In this document: positions 7,139 through 14,981 of the stretch, one piece after another
Layout of the letters: every line of letters starts with the position of its first letter
Numbering within the stretch: position 1 is the stretch's first letter
Assembly: GCA_945901825.1 (NCBI GenBank)
Contig: CAMDMC010000027.1
Coordinates: 1 to 19,073, forward strand
DNA: 19,073 bases
Source of the DNA: Bordetella parapertussis
GTDB taxonomy: Bacteria; Pseudomonadota; Gammaproteobacteria; Burkholderiales; Burkholderiaceae_A
Reading direction: 5' to 3'
Program-made: the position numbers and the translations under genes
Notes under the pieces: generated by a model
Told to the model about the DNA's origin: nothing
The model's database searches: none
The model's input: the letters and a program-made list of their open reading frames with translations, nothing else

Positions 7139-8433
7139 AGCTCATGGTCGTTGGCGGCGGTGGCCGCGAGCATGCCTTGGCCTGGCGTCTTTCAAAGTCA
7201 CCGCGTGTGCAAAAGGTCTACGTGGCACCGGGTAATGGCGGCACTGCCACCGAGCCCGATCTTGAGAACGTTGCCCTTGATGCCGTAAACGACCCCGATG
7301 GCCTGGTTCGTTTTTTAAAGGACAACGAGGTTGCCTTTACCGTGGTGGGGCCCGAGGCACCCCTTGCGGCTGGGCTTGTTGACAGACTTGAGTCCGAGGG
7401 GCTCAAGGTCTTCGGTCCGCGCAAGGCGGCCGCGCAGCTTGAAGCCTCGAAAGATTTCGCCAAACAGTTCATGGCCAGGTACAACATTCCGACGGCAGGC
7501 TATCAAACATTCACCGACCCGGCGGCAGCCTGCAACTATGCTAAGGAACAGGCCGAACGTTTTCCCGGACTTCCCATTGTGATTAAGGCCGATGGCCTTG
7601 CAGCTGGCAAGGGCGTGGTGGTCGCCGCCAGCCTCGAAGAAGCCCATCGGGCCATTGCCGACATGCTCACGGCCAACAAACTGGGGTCTGCCGGTTCACG
7701 GGTGGTGATTGAAGATTTCCTTCAAGGACAAGAGGCGAGCTTTATGGCGGTCTGCGATGGCAAATCTGCCTTTGCACTGGCCACCAGCCAAGACCACAAG
7801 CGTATTGGCGATGGCGAGACCGGCCCAAACACTGGAGGCATGGGGGCCTACTCGCCCGCGCCCGTGGTCACACCAAAGGTCTATGCACAGGTTATGCGCG
7901 AAGTGATTCGTCCGGTGCTCAAGGGCATGCAGGCCGAGGGCACCCCTTACAAGGGCTTTTTGTATGCGGGCCTAATGATTCAGAACGAGCAGGCCAAGGT
8001 GGTTGAGTTCAATTGCCGAATGGGTGACCCGGAGACGCAGCCCATCATGCTGCGCATGAAGGGGGACTTGGTTGGCCTTCTAGAGGCTGCCATTAATGGG
8101 CGGTTGGAGCAGGCAGAATCTCTGGCCGACAGCCTCTGGGATGTGAGGCCTGCCGTGGGCGTGGTTCTTGCGGCAGCCCACTACCCCGAGGCCCCGCAGT
8201 TGGGCGACTCCATTACCGGTATCCCCAAAGACACCGCAGACACCAAGGTGTTTCATGCGGGCACAAGCCTTTCTGAAGAGGGCCTGGTCAGCTCAGGCGG
8301 TCGCGTGCTTTGTGTAACCTCCCTTGGAGGCAAGCTGAAGGAGGCACAGGCAGCCGCCTATCAGGCTATCAGTCCCATTCAATTCAATGGCATGCAGTAC
8401 CGAAAAGACATTGCTGCGAAAGGAATGGGCTAA
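7135..8433 (+). CDS. purD: Phosphoribosylamine-glycine ligase (GAR synthetase)
   Basis: PurD catalyses the second step of purine synthesis: ATP-dependent joining of glycine to 5-phosphoribosylamine. All family landmarks of the 432-residue protein are present. [10 protein letters not shown] is at residues 6-15, GPEAPL at 72-77, and the ATP-grasp strand [11 protein letters not shown] at 150-160. [12 protein letters not shown] follows at 230-241 and the metal/ATP site [11 protein letters not shown] at 292-302. Length is normal and no key residue is missing. The start overlaps yebC by 4 bases with a GGTGA just upstream, and the TAA directly abuts the GTG of the next gene with no spacer. Confidence 0.98.
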   Translation: MKLMVVGGGGREHALAWRLSKSPRVQKVYVAPGNGGTATEPDLENVALDAVNDPDGLVRFLKDNEVAFTVVGPEAPLAAGLVDRLESEGLKVFGPRKAAAQLEASKDFAKQFMARYNIPTAGYQTFTDPAAACNYAKEQAERFPGLPIVIKADGLAAGKGVVVAASLEEAHRAIADMLTANKLGSAGSRVVIEDFLQGQEASFMAVCDGKSAFALATSQDHKRIGDGETGPNTGGMGAYSPAPVVTPKVYAQVMREVIRPVLKGMQAEGTPYKGFLYAGLMIQNEQAKVVEFNCRMGDPETQPIMLRMKGDLVGLLEAAINGRLEQAESLADSLWDVRPAVGVVLAAAHYPEAPQLGDSITGIPKDTADTKVFHAGTSLSEEGLVSSGGRVLCVTSLGGKLKEAQAAAYQAISPIQFNGMQYRKDIAAKGMG

Positions 8434-9642
8434 GTGACTCCGCCTGCAATGCCCGTGGCTGTTGCAGGCGGTGGCATGGTTGCGGGCTGCGCGGCCAGGC
8501 TGATGGCCTTGCGTGGCCATGATGTTCTATGGGTAGGCCCCAAAGAGGCCCCGCAGCGCATCGACGGCGCAGACCAACGGGCCTACGCCTTGGGGCCTCA
8601 AACCATTAGCCTTCTCTCTGAGCTTGGGCTTTGGCAGACGCTTCAAGACAAGGCGCAGCCCATTGTGAGCATGGAGATTCGCCAGTCCTCTGGCAGGCCC
8701 CGGGGGGGCGAAGAGGCCGACCTCACCTTAAATGCACGGGAACTTGGTGAAGCAAGCCTTGCCTCAATGATTTCGCATGCCGAGTTGCTTTCGGCGGTCG
8801 ACTCGCCAGCCAGCCTGCCGGCCAATGTAAGTCGTCTTGAGACTGCGCTTCATCAGGTGCAGCCCGGTGGGGCTGGGCCGAGTGCACTTGCCGAGCTAGG
8901 TCTTGCCAACGGGCAGCTTTATAAATCCAGTCTTGTGCTTGCCGCAGACGGTCAGCGCTCAACGGTGCGACGTCGTCTTGGGCTTGGCTGGGGCCTAAGG
9001 CAGTACCAACAAACCGCACTGGTCTGCCGCTTTCAAAGCCAACACCCTCATCAGGCAGTTGCCATGCAGTGGTTTCAGCAGGGAGCCGTTCTTGCCCTGT
9101 TGCCTTTAAAAGACCCCTATCAGGTTTCCCTGGTTTATAGCCTGCCCAACGATAGGCTCGCCTATTTCCAGTCACTCAGCGACAACGCCTTTGCCCATGA
9201 ACTCACACTGGCTACCGGTCATAGGCTTGGCGAACTCAGCAGCCCAAGCGCGCGGGTCTCAAGCCCGCTTGCCATGACCCTGGTACCTGAGACAAGTCTT
9301 GGGCGAGTCCTGTTGTTGGGTGATGCCGCCCACACCGTTCATCCTTTAGCTGGTTACGGCCTTAACCTTGGCTTTCAAGACCTTCTCGCCTTCGATGCCT
9401 TCGTTTCGCGGCAGGACAAACGAGGCAGCAGGGACTTCGGCGAGCCCGCCCTGCTTGCGCAGTTTGCTGCACAACGCCACCGGAGTGTTCAAAGGGTTCA
9501 GTGGGGTATCGATGGCCTCTGGCGGCTTATTCAGCCAGGCCCCCATTTTTTTGAGAAAAGCCGCCAACTGGGGCTTCGGGCTATTCAGAAGGTTCAGCCC
9601 CTGCGCCATCAACTTGTTCAACTCGCCCTTCACGGAGCCTAA
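8434..9642 (+). CDS. ubiH: UbiH/UbiF/Coq6-family FAD monooxygenase
   Basis: A flavin hydroxylase of the ubiquinone pathway family (402 residues). The N-terminal FAD dinucleotide fold is VAVAGGGMVAG (residues 8-18), the middle DG motif is ADGQRSTVR (171-179), and the second FAD motif is GDAAHTVHPLAGYGLNLGF (296-314). The usual GQG in this motif is GYG here. These enzymes hydroxylate the quinone ring, and which carbon is modified (UbiH, UbiI or UbiF activity) cannot be told from this sequence. The start is GTG, placed immediately after the purD TAA. AAGGAA at 8418-8423, 10 bases upstream, supports it over the ATG at 8449. In several Burkholderiales a gene of this family sits next to dsbC, as here. 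Confidence 0.9.
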   Translation: MTPPAMPVAVAGGGMVAGCAARLMALRGHDVLWVGPKEAPQRIDGADQRAYALGPQTISLLSELGLWQTLQDKAQPIVSMEIRQSSGRPRGGEEADLTLNARELGEASLASMISHAELLSAVDSPASLPANVSRLETALHQVQPGGAGPSALAELGLANGQLYKSSLVLAADGQRSTVRRRLGLGWGLRQYQQTALVCRFQSQHPHQAVAMQWFQQGAVLALLPLKDPYQVSLVYSLPNDRLAYFQSLSDNAFAHELTLATGHRLGELSSPSARVSSPLAMTLVPETSLGRVLLLGDAAHTVHPLAGYGLNLGFQDLLAFDAFVSRQDKRGSRDFGEPALLAQFAAQRHRSVQRVQWGIDGLWRLIQPGPHFFEKSRQLGLRAIQKVQPLRHQLVQLALHGA

Positions 9643-9646
9643 TGCC

Positions 9647-10402
9647 ATGCGCCTTCTTTTAAACCTTGCCCTTCTTGTCAGCCTGTCCTTCGGTCTTCAC
9701 CACAGTCAGGCCTTCGCCCAGTCAAAGCCCAATGCCGTGAGCCCGAGCGTGCGTCAGGCCATTAACCAGTCGGTTGAACAATGGCTTGGTGGTCGGTTTA
9801 AGGTCACTGCAATTGGCACCACGCCGATTGCAGGCATTTATGAGGTTCAAATTGGCCAAGACCTTTTTTATATCGATGAGAAGGCAAGCTTTGCCATTGT
9901 TGAAGGCCAGATGATTGAGCTTAAGTCGGGCAAAAACCTCACGGCGGCCAGGCTTGAGGAGGTCAGTCGCATTGACTTCAACACCCTTCCACTTGAGCTC
10001 GCCATGAAGACTGTTACTGGCGATGGCGGCAAGGGCAAGCGTAACATTGCGGTCTTCGAAGACCCCTATTGCTCGTACTGCCGACGTTTTCGAGCCACCT
10101 TAATGGACCTGGATAACGTCACCATTTACACCTTTTTCTACCCTATTCTGCGGCCCGAGTCAGTCACGGTCTCGCGCAATGCCTGGTGTGCGAAAGATCG
10201 CCAACAGGCTTGGGACGACTGGATGCTCTCGGGTAAAGAGCCTGCGGCTGCTAAAGAGCCCTGCAACTACCCACAGAACAAAATCGTGGAGCTCGGCAAG
10301 CGGCTTAACGTTCAGGCAACGCCCACATCGTTTGTGAGCTCAGGAAAACGGCTTCAGGGAGCCCTTGGCAAAGAGGCCGTGGAGGCCTCGTTTAAACCCT
10401 AG
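9647..10402 (+). CDS. dsbC: DsbC-type periplasmic disulfide isomerase
   Basis: The 251-residue protein begins with a signal peptide (MRLLLNLALLVSLSFGL, cleavage near QAFA-Q at 24/25). An N-terminal dimerisation domain follows (about 30-110, with IAGIYEVQIG and LFYID) and then a thioredoxin-fold domain. The active site is Cys142-Ser-Tyr-Cys145, where most DsbC proteins have CGYC. The cis-proline loop is ATPTSF (224-229), and a second cysteine pair, Cys181 and Cys206, matches the structural disulfide of the family. It reshuffles wrong disulfides in secreted proteins and would need DsbD-type reduction, not encoded here. The frame is open further upstream to 9368, but that part overlaps ubiH. The ATG at 9647, 10 bases after GGAG and just before the signal peptide, is correct. 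It overlaps ubiJ tail to tail by 11 bases. Confidence 0.95.
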   Translation: MRLLLNLALLVSLSFGLHHSQAFAQSKPNAVSPSVRQAINQSVEQWLGGRFKVTAIGTTPIAGIYEVQIGQDLFYIDEKASFAIVEGQMIELKSGKNLTAARLEEVSRIDFNTLPLELAMKTVTGDGGKGKRNIAVFEDPYCSYCRRFRATLMDLDNVTIYTFFYPILRPESVTVSRNAWCAKDRQQAWDDWMLSGKEPAAAKEPCNYPQNKIVELGKRLNVQATPTSFVSSGKRLQGALGKEAVEASFKP

Positions 10403-11036
10403 CGGGCGTTGCGTTCTTAAGCCTTTTATCAAGCCGGTCAATGCCCTCGCGCAGGGTTCGAAGCCGACTGGCTTGTTGTCGCAACTCGGCCTTAGAAACA
10501 AAAGGCAGTGCCTCGGGGTCATGAAGGGCCTGCATGGGCTTGGGCTTGAGGAAGTCTAAAAAACCGGGTAGCTCGGGTCGCTGGTTTTTCAACCCCTCCA
10601 ATAAAGGCATAAGCTTTTGGGCAAGGGCCGCATCGCCTTCGATTCGCACGCCTTTTAAGGATGGCCCAGCCGCCTGGGGTTCTTGCGACTGAGCGCCAAA
10701 AGGCAAAAAAGAGGCGGCAAACTGAGCAATGCCCGTTGAGGCCGCCTCAACAAAAAAACTGGGCCCAAGATAAATGGTGACCTCGGGCTCATGATTTAAA
10801 GAGGCATCAAGACTTAGGGCGCGCAAAAGGCCATCGGACTCAAAGGCGGTAAATGCCTGCAGTCGGTTGGCCTCAAGGCCAACCGGGTCGACAACAAAAC
10901 AAAGTCTGCGTCCGGCAAGAGGCTGGCAGGCCTCGTGGAGTTCGGGCCGGGACTCGATAATGGAGTTAACCCAGCCCAGAAAGCTTGCGCGGCTGTAGTC
11001 CAGCCACTGCGGACTAAAAAAGCCTTGCCCAGCCAT
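10392..11036 (-). CDS. ubiJ: UbiJ, SCP2-domain ubiquinone biosynthesis accessory factor
   Basis: UbiJ is a lipid-binding scaffold that, with UbiK, holds the soluble complex of ubiquinone-pathway enzymes. The 214-residue protein shows an SCP2-like N-terminal domain (about 15-150, with the family stretch VRIEGDAALAQKLMPLL at 130-146). The C-terminal helix (about 182-208, ELRQQASRLRTLREGIDRLD) is of the coiled-coil type seen at the end of UbiJ. It is the last gene of the ubiE-Tim44-like-ubiJ run, 6 bases after the Tim44-like gene. In many Burkholderiales ubiB follows. Here it does not, and the gene instead runs 11 bases into the end of dsbC. Confidence 0.9.
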   Translation of the reverse strand: MAGQGFFSPQWLDYSRASFLGWVNSIIESRPELHEACQPLAGRRLCFVVDPVGLEANRLQAFTAFESDGLLRALSLDASLNHEPEVTIYLGPSFFVEAASTGIAQFAASFLPFGAQSQEPQAAGPSLKGVRIEGDAALAQKLMPLLEGLKNQRPELPGFLDFLKPKPMQALHDPEALPFVSKAELRQQASRLRTLREGIDRLDKRLKNATPARV

Positions 11037-11042
11037 GAAGGC

Positions 11043-12116
11043 CTAGTGCGAGCCGCCCGAACTGCCCTGCTGGGTAATGCCCGCAAGCAGCCAGCCCGAG
11101 AGGCCGTCGGCACGCTTTTGAAGAAGCCAGACCTCATCAAAGGCATTGGCTGTTCCGTCGGACTCCTCACGCACAAGGCCGTAGAAACGAATGTAGGCCT
11201 CTTCAAGCTCTGCGCCGTCGTCATCTTGGGCAGACTCAAGACCAAGCCACTCAAGCTCAAGCTGCACAACGGAGGTTTGATTGGGCGCATCGCCACGCTC
11301 TTGCAACTGACGTTGAATCTCAAGGGCCATGGAGGGCGTGCAGAAGGCCTCAATCTGGCTCAGGTCGCCAGAGTCCCAGAGCCGTTGCATGGCCATAAAC
11401 TGCTGACGGGCGACATTTAAGAAGGCCTGAATGTCTTCCTCGGAAATGTCTTGGGCCGAGGCGGCAGCGAGTTCTTGGTAAGTGTCGGATTCGGGCTGAG
11501 TCCCTGCTGCGCGGTCAAAGCCTTGCGTGGAGGCGGGCCTTGCATCGGACTCGGGCGGGTTAGACCACTGCCCTCCGGCCATTGAACCACCCCCCATCCC
11601 TGCCGATGATCGTGCCATGGCAGGCTCAGGCATACCGGTGGCGTTGGCCGCCCTTCCACGCGCCATAACAAGACGGATGATCACGACGGCCGCAACGACA
11701 AAGAGACCGATAAGCAGTAGGCTCATCAGCTCCTCGCCAAAACCCAGGTGCGAAGCCAATGCGGCAAGGCCCAAGCCCGCTGCAATACCAACCAAGGGGC
11801 CCATCCAGCTGCTTCGGGTTGCTGCACCTGCGGCTGCAGCCGTGCCAGCGCCGGCTGCAGCAGGGGCGGCCGCCGCCGGGCCTGCTGGAGTGCTACCGGG
11901 GGTCTGGGCGGCGTTGGGCTTTGCCGGCGTATTGGCGGCTGGGGCAGGCGCCTTTTTCATAGGGGCCGGTTTCCCAATGGACATTCCGCCCCCAAATTTC
12001 TTGGCCTCTACCTCAGAGGCTGGAACAAGGGAAAGTGAGACCACAGCAAGCAGCCCTGTAAGCAAGGCAGCTCCTTTTTGGGCAAGAGCCCTTGAGGGTA
12101 TTAACGCATCCAGCAT
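11043..12116 (-). CDS. Tim44-like domain membrane protein
   Basis: The 357-residue protein has an N-terminal hydrophobic signal segment (about 15-33), then KKFGGGMSIGKPAPM, a form of the GGGrSIGk motif that opens bacterial Tim44-like proteins. An Ala/Pro-rich linker follows (about 55-100), then two membrane segments (about 105-123 and 129-151) and a Tim44-like domain at about 220-350 (AFLNVARQQFMAMQRLWDSG onward). Mitochondrial Tim44 tethers the import motor. The bacterial role is not established, although the gene between ubiE and ubiJ is conserved in Burkholderiales, suggesting a membrane role near the quinone enzymes. The start is well supported: AGGAG overlaps the ubiE stop codon, 7 bases before the ATG. 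Confidence 0.9.
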   Translation of the reverse strand: MLDALIPSRALAQKGAALLTGLLAVVSLSLVPASEVEAKKFGGGMSIGKPAPMKKAPAPAANTPAKPNAAQTPGSTPAGPAAAAPAAAGAGTAAAAGAATRSSWMGPLVGIAAGLGLAALASHLGFGEELMSLLLIGLFVVAAVVIIRLVMARGRAANATGMPEPAMARSSAGMGGGSMAGGQWSNPPESDARPASTQGFDRAAGTQPESDTYQELAAASAQDISEEDIQAFLNVARQQFMAMQRLWDSGDLSQIEAFCTPSMALEIQRQLQERGDAPNQTSVVQLELEWLGLESAQDDDGAELEEAYIRFYGLVREESDGTANAFDEVWLLQKRADGLSGWLLAGITQQGSSGGSH

Positions 12117-12125
12117 TTCAATCTC

Positions 12126-12896
12126 CTATTTGGTTTTAACGCCCTGATGAATTGCCACTACACCCGCCGACATCTGTTGGTATCGAACCACCCCAAAGCC
12201 AGCCTGGCGCATAAGCTCTGCCAGTTCCTGGGGGCCGGGATGCATGCGAATGGATTCGGCTAAATACCGGTAGCTCTGCGCATCACCCGTGACCCAACGG
12301 CCGATACTTGGTAAAACTTTGAACGAATAATGATCGTAAAGTTTCTCAAAAGGGGGCAAAACCTTAGAGAACTCAAGAATGAGGCCTTTACCGCCTGGCC
12401 GCAAGACTCGAAAAAGCTCTTCAAGGGCTTTGTTTTTATGGGTCATGTTCCTTAAACCGAAGGCCAGCGTGACCCGATCAAACGACGCATCTTCAAACGG
12501 CAGTTGCTCGGCATCGCAGACCATGGCCGTTACGGGGTAGCCGGCATCGAGCAGCCGATCTCGCCCCCTGGCAAGCATGCTGGGGTTAATGTCCGTCATT
12601 ACCAGTCGTCCGGTCGGACCAATGCGCGGTGCCATGGCAAGCGCGAGGTCGCCTGTACCGCTGGCCAGATCGAGCACTGACTGGCCAGGACGAATGGCGG
12701 CCTGGCTTATGGCGATGGCCTTCCAGACCCGGTGCAGGCCCAGCGACATCAGGTCATTCATAAGGTCGTAGCGCGGGGCGACGGAGTCAAAGACGGCCTT
12801 GACCCGACGTGCCTTGTCACCCTCTGGGACGGACTGGAACCCAAAATGGGTGGTTGCCGGTTCGGGGCTGTTGCCGGATGGGTTTGTCATTGACAT
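12126..12896 (-). CDS. ubiE: UbiE/MenG-type quinone C-methyltransferase
   Basis: This SAM-dependent enzyme C-methylates demethylmenaquinol or 2-polyprenyl-6-methoxy-benzoquinol. The 256-residue protein has the family opening [19 protein letters not shown] (35-53), SAM motif [13 protein letters not shown] (74-85), the acidic loop [10 protein letters not shown] (99-108), and the UbiE stretch [20 protein letters not shown] (127-146). A GLRNM follows, with LEFSK at 174-178. Two in-frame ATGs (12896 and 12890) are possible starts. Neither has a clear ribosome binding site. Both lie inside or at the edge of the Pho box that serves divergent phoB, so phosphate status may affect its expression (inference). 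First gene of the ubiE-Tim44-like-ubiJ run. Confidence 0.96.
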   Translation of the reverse strand: MSMTNPSGNSPEPATTHFGFQSVPEGDKARRVKAVFDSVAPRYDLMNDLMSLGLHRVWKAIAISQAAIRPGQSVLDLASGTGDLALAMAPRIGPTGRLVMTDINPSMLARGRDRLLDAGYPVTAMVCDAEQLPFEDASFDRVTLAFGLRNMTHKNKALEELFRVLRPGGKGLILEFSKVLPPFEKLYDHYSFKVLPSIGRWVTGDAQSYRYLAESIRMHPGPQELAELMRQAGFGVVRYQQMSAGVVAIHQGVKTK

Positions 12897-12901
12897 GTCA
12901 T
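12884..12901 (+). promoter_or_regulatory. Pho box (PhoB binding site) of phoB, overlapping the ubiE start
   Basis: TTGTCAT (12884-12890), 4 bases, then ATGTCAT (12895-12901): two 7-base direct repeats with an 11-base period, each matching the CTGTCAT half-site at six of seven positions. This is the exact layout of a Pho box and it lies upstream of phoB in phoB orientation, supporting autoregulation. The ubiE ATG on the other strand (12896-12894) lies inside it. Confidence 0.82.
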
Positions 12902-12911
12902 ATAGCTGGAA

Positions 12912-12917
12912 TAGAGT
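12912..12917 (+). promoter_or_regulatory. Predicted -10 element of the phoB promoter
   Basis: TAGAGT lies 10 bases after the Pho box, the spacing seen in E. coli Pho promoters where the box replaces the -35 element. It matches TATAAT at four of six positions. Transcription would start at or next to the phoB ATG at 12924, implying a leaderless message. An alternative TATAGC at 12901-12906 would give a leader of about 11 bases but sits too close to the box. Confidence 0.45.
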
Positions 12918-12923
12918 TCGGGT

Positions 12924-13628
12924 ATGTCGAGTACCATTTTAGTTGTTGAAGATGAACCTGCGATTGCAGAGCTTGTCGCAGTCAACTTAAGCTTTGCAGG
13001 TCATAAAGTGCTTCGTGCGGCCGATACCATTGCGGCTGACACGCTTATTCGAGCAGAACTCCCTGATCTGGTTTTGGTTGACTGGATGCTTCCGGGCACA
13101 AGCGGTGTCCAGTATGCCCGACAACTGCGTGCCCACGAGCGAACCGCGAATATCCCCATTATTATGCTCACCGCCCGATCGGAAGAGTCCGATAAGGTCG
13201 AGGGGCTTGATAGCGGGGCGGATGACTACGTTACGAAACCTTTTTCGCCGAAAGAACTGCTCGCCCGCATTAAGGCGGTGATGAGACGGCGGGCCCCTCA
13301 ACTCACCGACGACGCGGTTGAGGTGGCGGGCCTGAAACTTGACCCGCTCACCCACCGGGTGAGCGGCCACGGAAGCCCCCTGGAGCTTGGCCCCACCGAG
13401 TTTCGGCTTCTGCACTACTTCATGACCCATCCCGAGCGCGTCCATAGTCGCAACCAGTTGCTCGACCATGTCTGGGGCGATCATGTCTTTGTGGAAGAGC
13501 GTACGGTGGATGTCCACATTCGCAGGCTTCGCCAGGCCCTTGTGCCCTCCAGGCACGACCGTCATATCGAGACGGTTCGGGGCAGCGGCTATCGGTTTAC
13601 CGCACAGCCCACAAGCCCCGCCGCCTAG
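12924..13628 (+). CDS. phoB: Phosphate regulon response regulator PhoB
   Basis: An OmpR/PhoB-family response regulator of 234 residues. The receiver domain (1-120) has the acidic pair Glu9/Asp10, phospho-acceptor Asp53 in LVDWMLPG, Thr83 in MLTARSEE and Lys105 in [15 protein letters not shown]. The C-terminal winged helix (about 128-228) has [31 protein letters not shown] and ends in VRGSGYRF. The sequence type and the Pho box just upstream support PhoB over other OmpR-family members. It binds Pho boxes when phosphorylated by PhoR under phosphate limitation. There is no Shine-Dalgarno sequence before the ATG. phoR follows after 57 bases. pst and phoU are not in the window. Confidence 0.95.
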   Translation: MSSTILVVEDEPAIAELVAVNLSFAGHKVLRAADTIAADTLIRAELPDLVLVDWMLPGTSGVQYARQLRAHERTANIPIIMLTARSEESDKVEGLDSGADDYVTKPFSPKELLARIKAVMRRRAPQLTDDAVEVAGLKLDPLTHRVSGHGSPLELGPTEFRLLHYFMTHPERVHSRNQLLDHVWGDHVFVEERTVDVHIRRLRQALVPSRHDRHIETVRGSGYRFTAQPTSPAA

Positions 13629-13685
13629 TCCCTCTGGCAGTCGCCACCCTTTTGGCGGGCGTCAATAGCCAGCCATAATGCATCC

Positions 13686-14981
13686 ATGACCGGCTTCTGG
13701 ATTCGCATTGGACTCACCCTGCTAGGGGTCACCCTTTTTAGCTTATTGATGCAGGCTGCAATAGGTGGGCCCTCGGGCCTTATTACCGGCCTCATCTGCA
13801 TGAGCACCTGGGTGGTCTTTCAGGTCTGGCATCTCCAGAAGATGGCGCTTTGGCTGCAAGACTTCCGATTGAATAAAACACCCTCGGGTCTTGGCACCTG
13901 GGATATTTTGTTCTCCGCCATCTACCGACTGGCCAGGTCGTACGAGCGCCAGCAATACCAGTTACGCGAGCTATTAACGAGTTTTCGTGGCGCCACAGAG
14001 GCCATGCCCGACGGAGTCGTCTCGCTCGACACCCACAATCAAATTACCTATGCGAGTCAAAAGGCGCAGCAGCATATTGGTCTTAAAGGCGAGATCGACC
14101 TGGGCCGCAGCATTGTGAATCTGCTGCGCCATCCCCAGTTCGCGCGCTACCTAGAGAAGGAAGACTGGTCCGAACCCCTGGTGCTGCATGATGTACCGCA
14201 GATCGGTCAGATTCTGCAGGTGCAGATCGTGCCTTACGGGCAGAGTGAGCGGTTGTTGCTCAGTCGCGATGTCACTCAAATACAGAAACTTGAAACCACC
14301 CGTCGTGACTTCGTGGCCAATGTTTCGCACGAGCTAAAGACGCCCTTAACCGTGCTCTCGGGCTTCATTGAGACCCTGCGCGATCTTCCCTTAGACGACA
14401 CCCAACGCTCTAGTGCACTGTCCACCATGGGCGGACAGGCCGAGCGCATGCAAAGACTAATTGATGACCTTCTGGCGCTTGCACGACTGGAGTCCGACCA
14501 CAAGCCTGTCTCCAGCCGGTTCTTTCATGCCCTGCCCCTCATTGAACGCACCCTTGGGGATGCTCGGCAGCTTAGCCGTGACCAGCACCGCATCGTATAC
14601 CAGCAGCAGCCTGGGCCCTTGGAGATTTCAGGCGACGAACAAGAGTTGGCAAGCGCCTTTGGAAACCTTGTTAGTAATGCTGTTCGCTACACCCCGGAAA
14701 ACGGCAGCATCACGATTGGCTGGCAGTGGATAGACAATGGGCGAGCCGCCTTTTGGGTGCGTGACACCGGCCCTGGCATTGCGCCTGAGCATTTATCGCG
14801 GCTCACCGAGCGCTTCTACCGTGTCGACAAGGGCCGCTCACGGGTGAGCGGGGGCACGGGCCTGGGCCTTGCCATTGTGAAGCATATTGCCTCGCGGCAT
14901 CAGCTGGAGCTTAGTATTCAAAGCCGTCTTGGCGAAGGTAGCCAATTCTCGCTGATCTTCCCAGGCTCCCGTATTCGCTAG
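13686..14981 (+). CDS. phoR: Phosphate regulon sensor histidine kinase PhoR
   Basis: The 431-residue kinase has the PhoR layout: two closely spaced N-terminal membrane segments (about 6-24 and 29-48) with almost no periplasmic loop, a linker and a PAS-like domain (about 98-200). The dimerisation/phosphorylation domain has His215 in [16 protein letters not shown], and the ATPase domain has the N-box [11 protein letters not shown] (327-337), [11 protein letters not shown] (360-370) and [12 protein letters not shown] (389-400). The missing periplasmic sensor domain is normal for PhoR, which senses through the Pst/PhoU complex. An ATG at 13678 is out of frame and quickly stops. The TAG stop is part of a palindromic CTAG shared with the stop of the convergent oxidoreductase gene. 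Confidence 0.95.
   Translation: MTGFWIRIGLTLLGVTLFSLLMQAAIGGPSGLITGLICMSTWVVFQVWHLQKMALWLQDFRLNKTPSGLGTWDILFSAIYRLARSYERQQYQLRELLTSFRGATEAMPDGVVSLDTHNQITYASQKAQQHIGLKGEIDLGRSIVNLLRHPQFARYLEKEDWSEPLVLHDVPQIGQILQVQIVPYGQSERLLLSRDVTQIQKLETTRRDFVANVSHELKTPLTVLSGFIETLRDLPLDDTQRSSALSTMGGQAERMQRLIDDLLALARLESDHKPVSSRFFHALPLIERTLGDARQLSRDQHRIVYQQQPGPLEISGDEQELASAFGNLVSNAVRYTPENGSITIGWQWIDNGRAAFWVRDTGPGIAPEHLSRLTERFYRVDKGRSRVSGGTGLGLAIVKHIASRHQLELSIQSRLGEGSQFSLIFPGSRIR

Noticed and set aside
9368..9646. Extended N-terminus of DsbC (open frame from 9368)
   Set aside because: These 93 codons lie entirely in the ubiH coding region in another frame and would bury the signal peptide. The ATG at 9647 has a ribosome binding site and starts the signal peptide.
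12987..13565. 192-residue antisense open frame opposite phoB
   Set aside because: It lies fully inside the well-supported phoB gene and shows no domain, signal or family motif.
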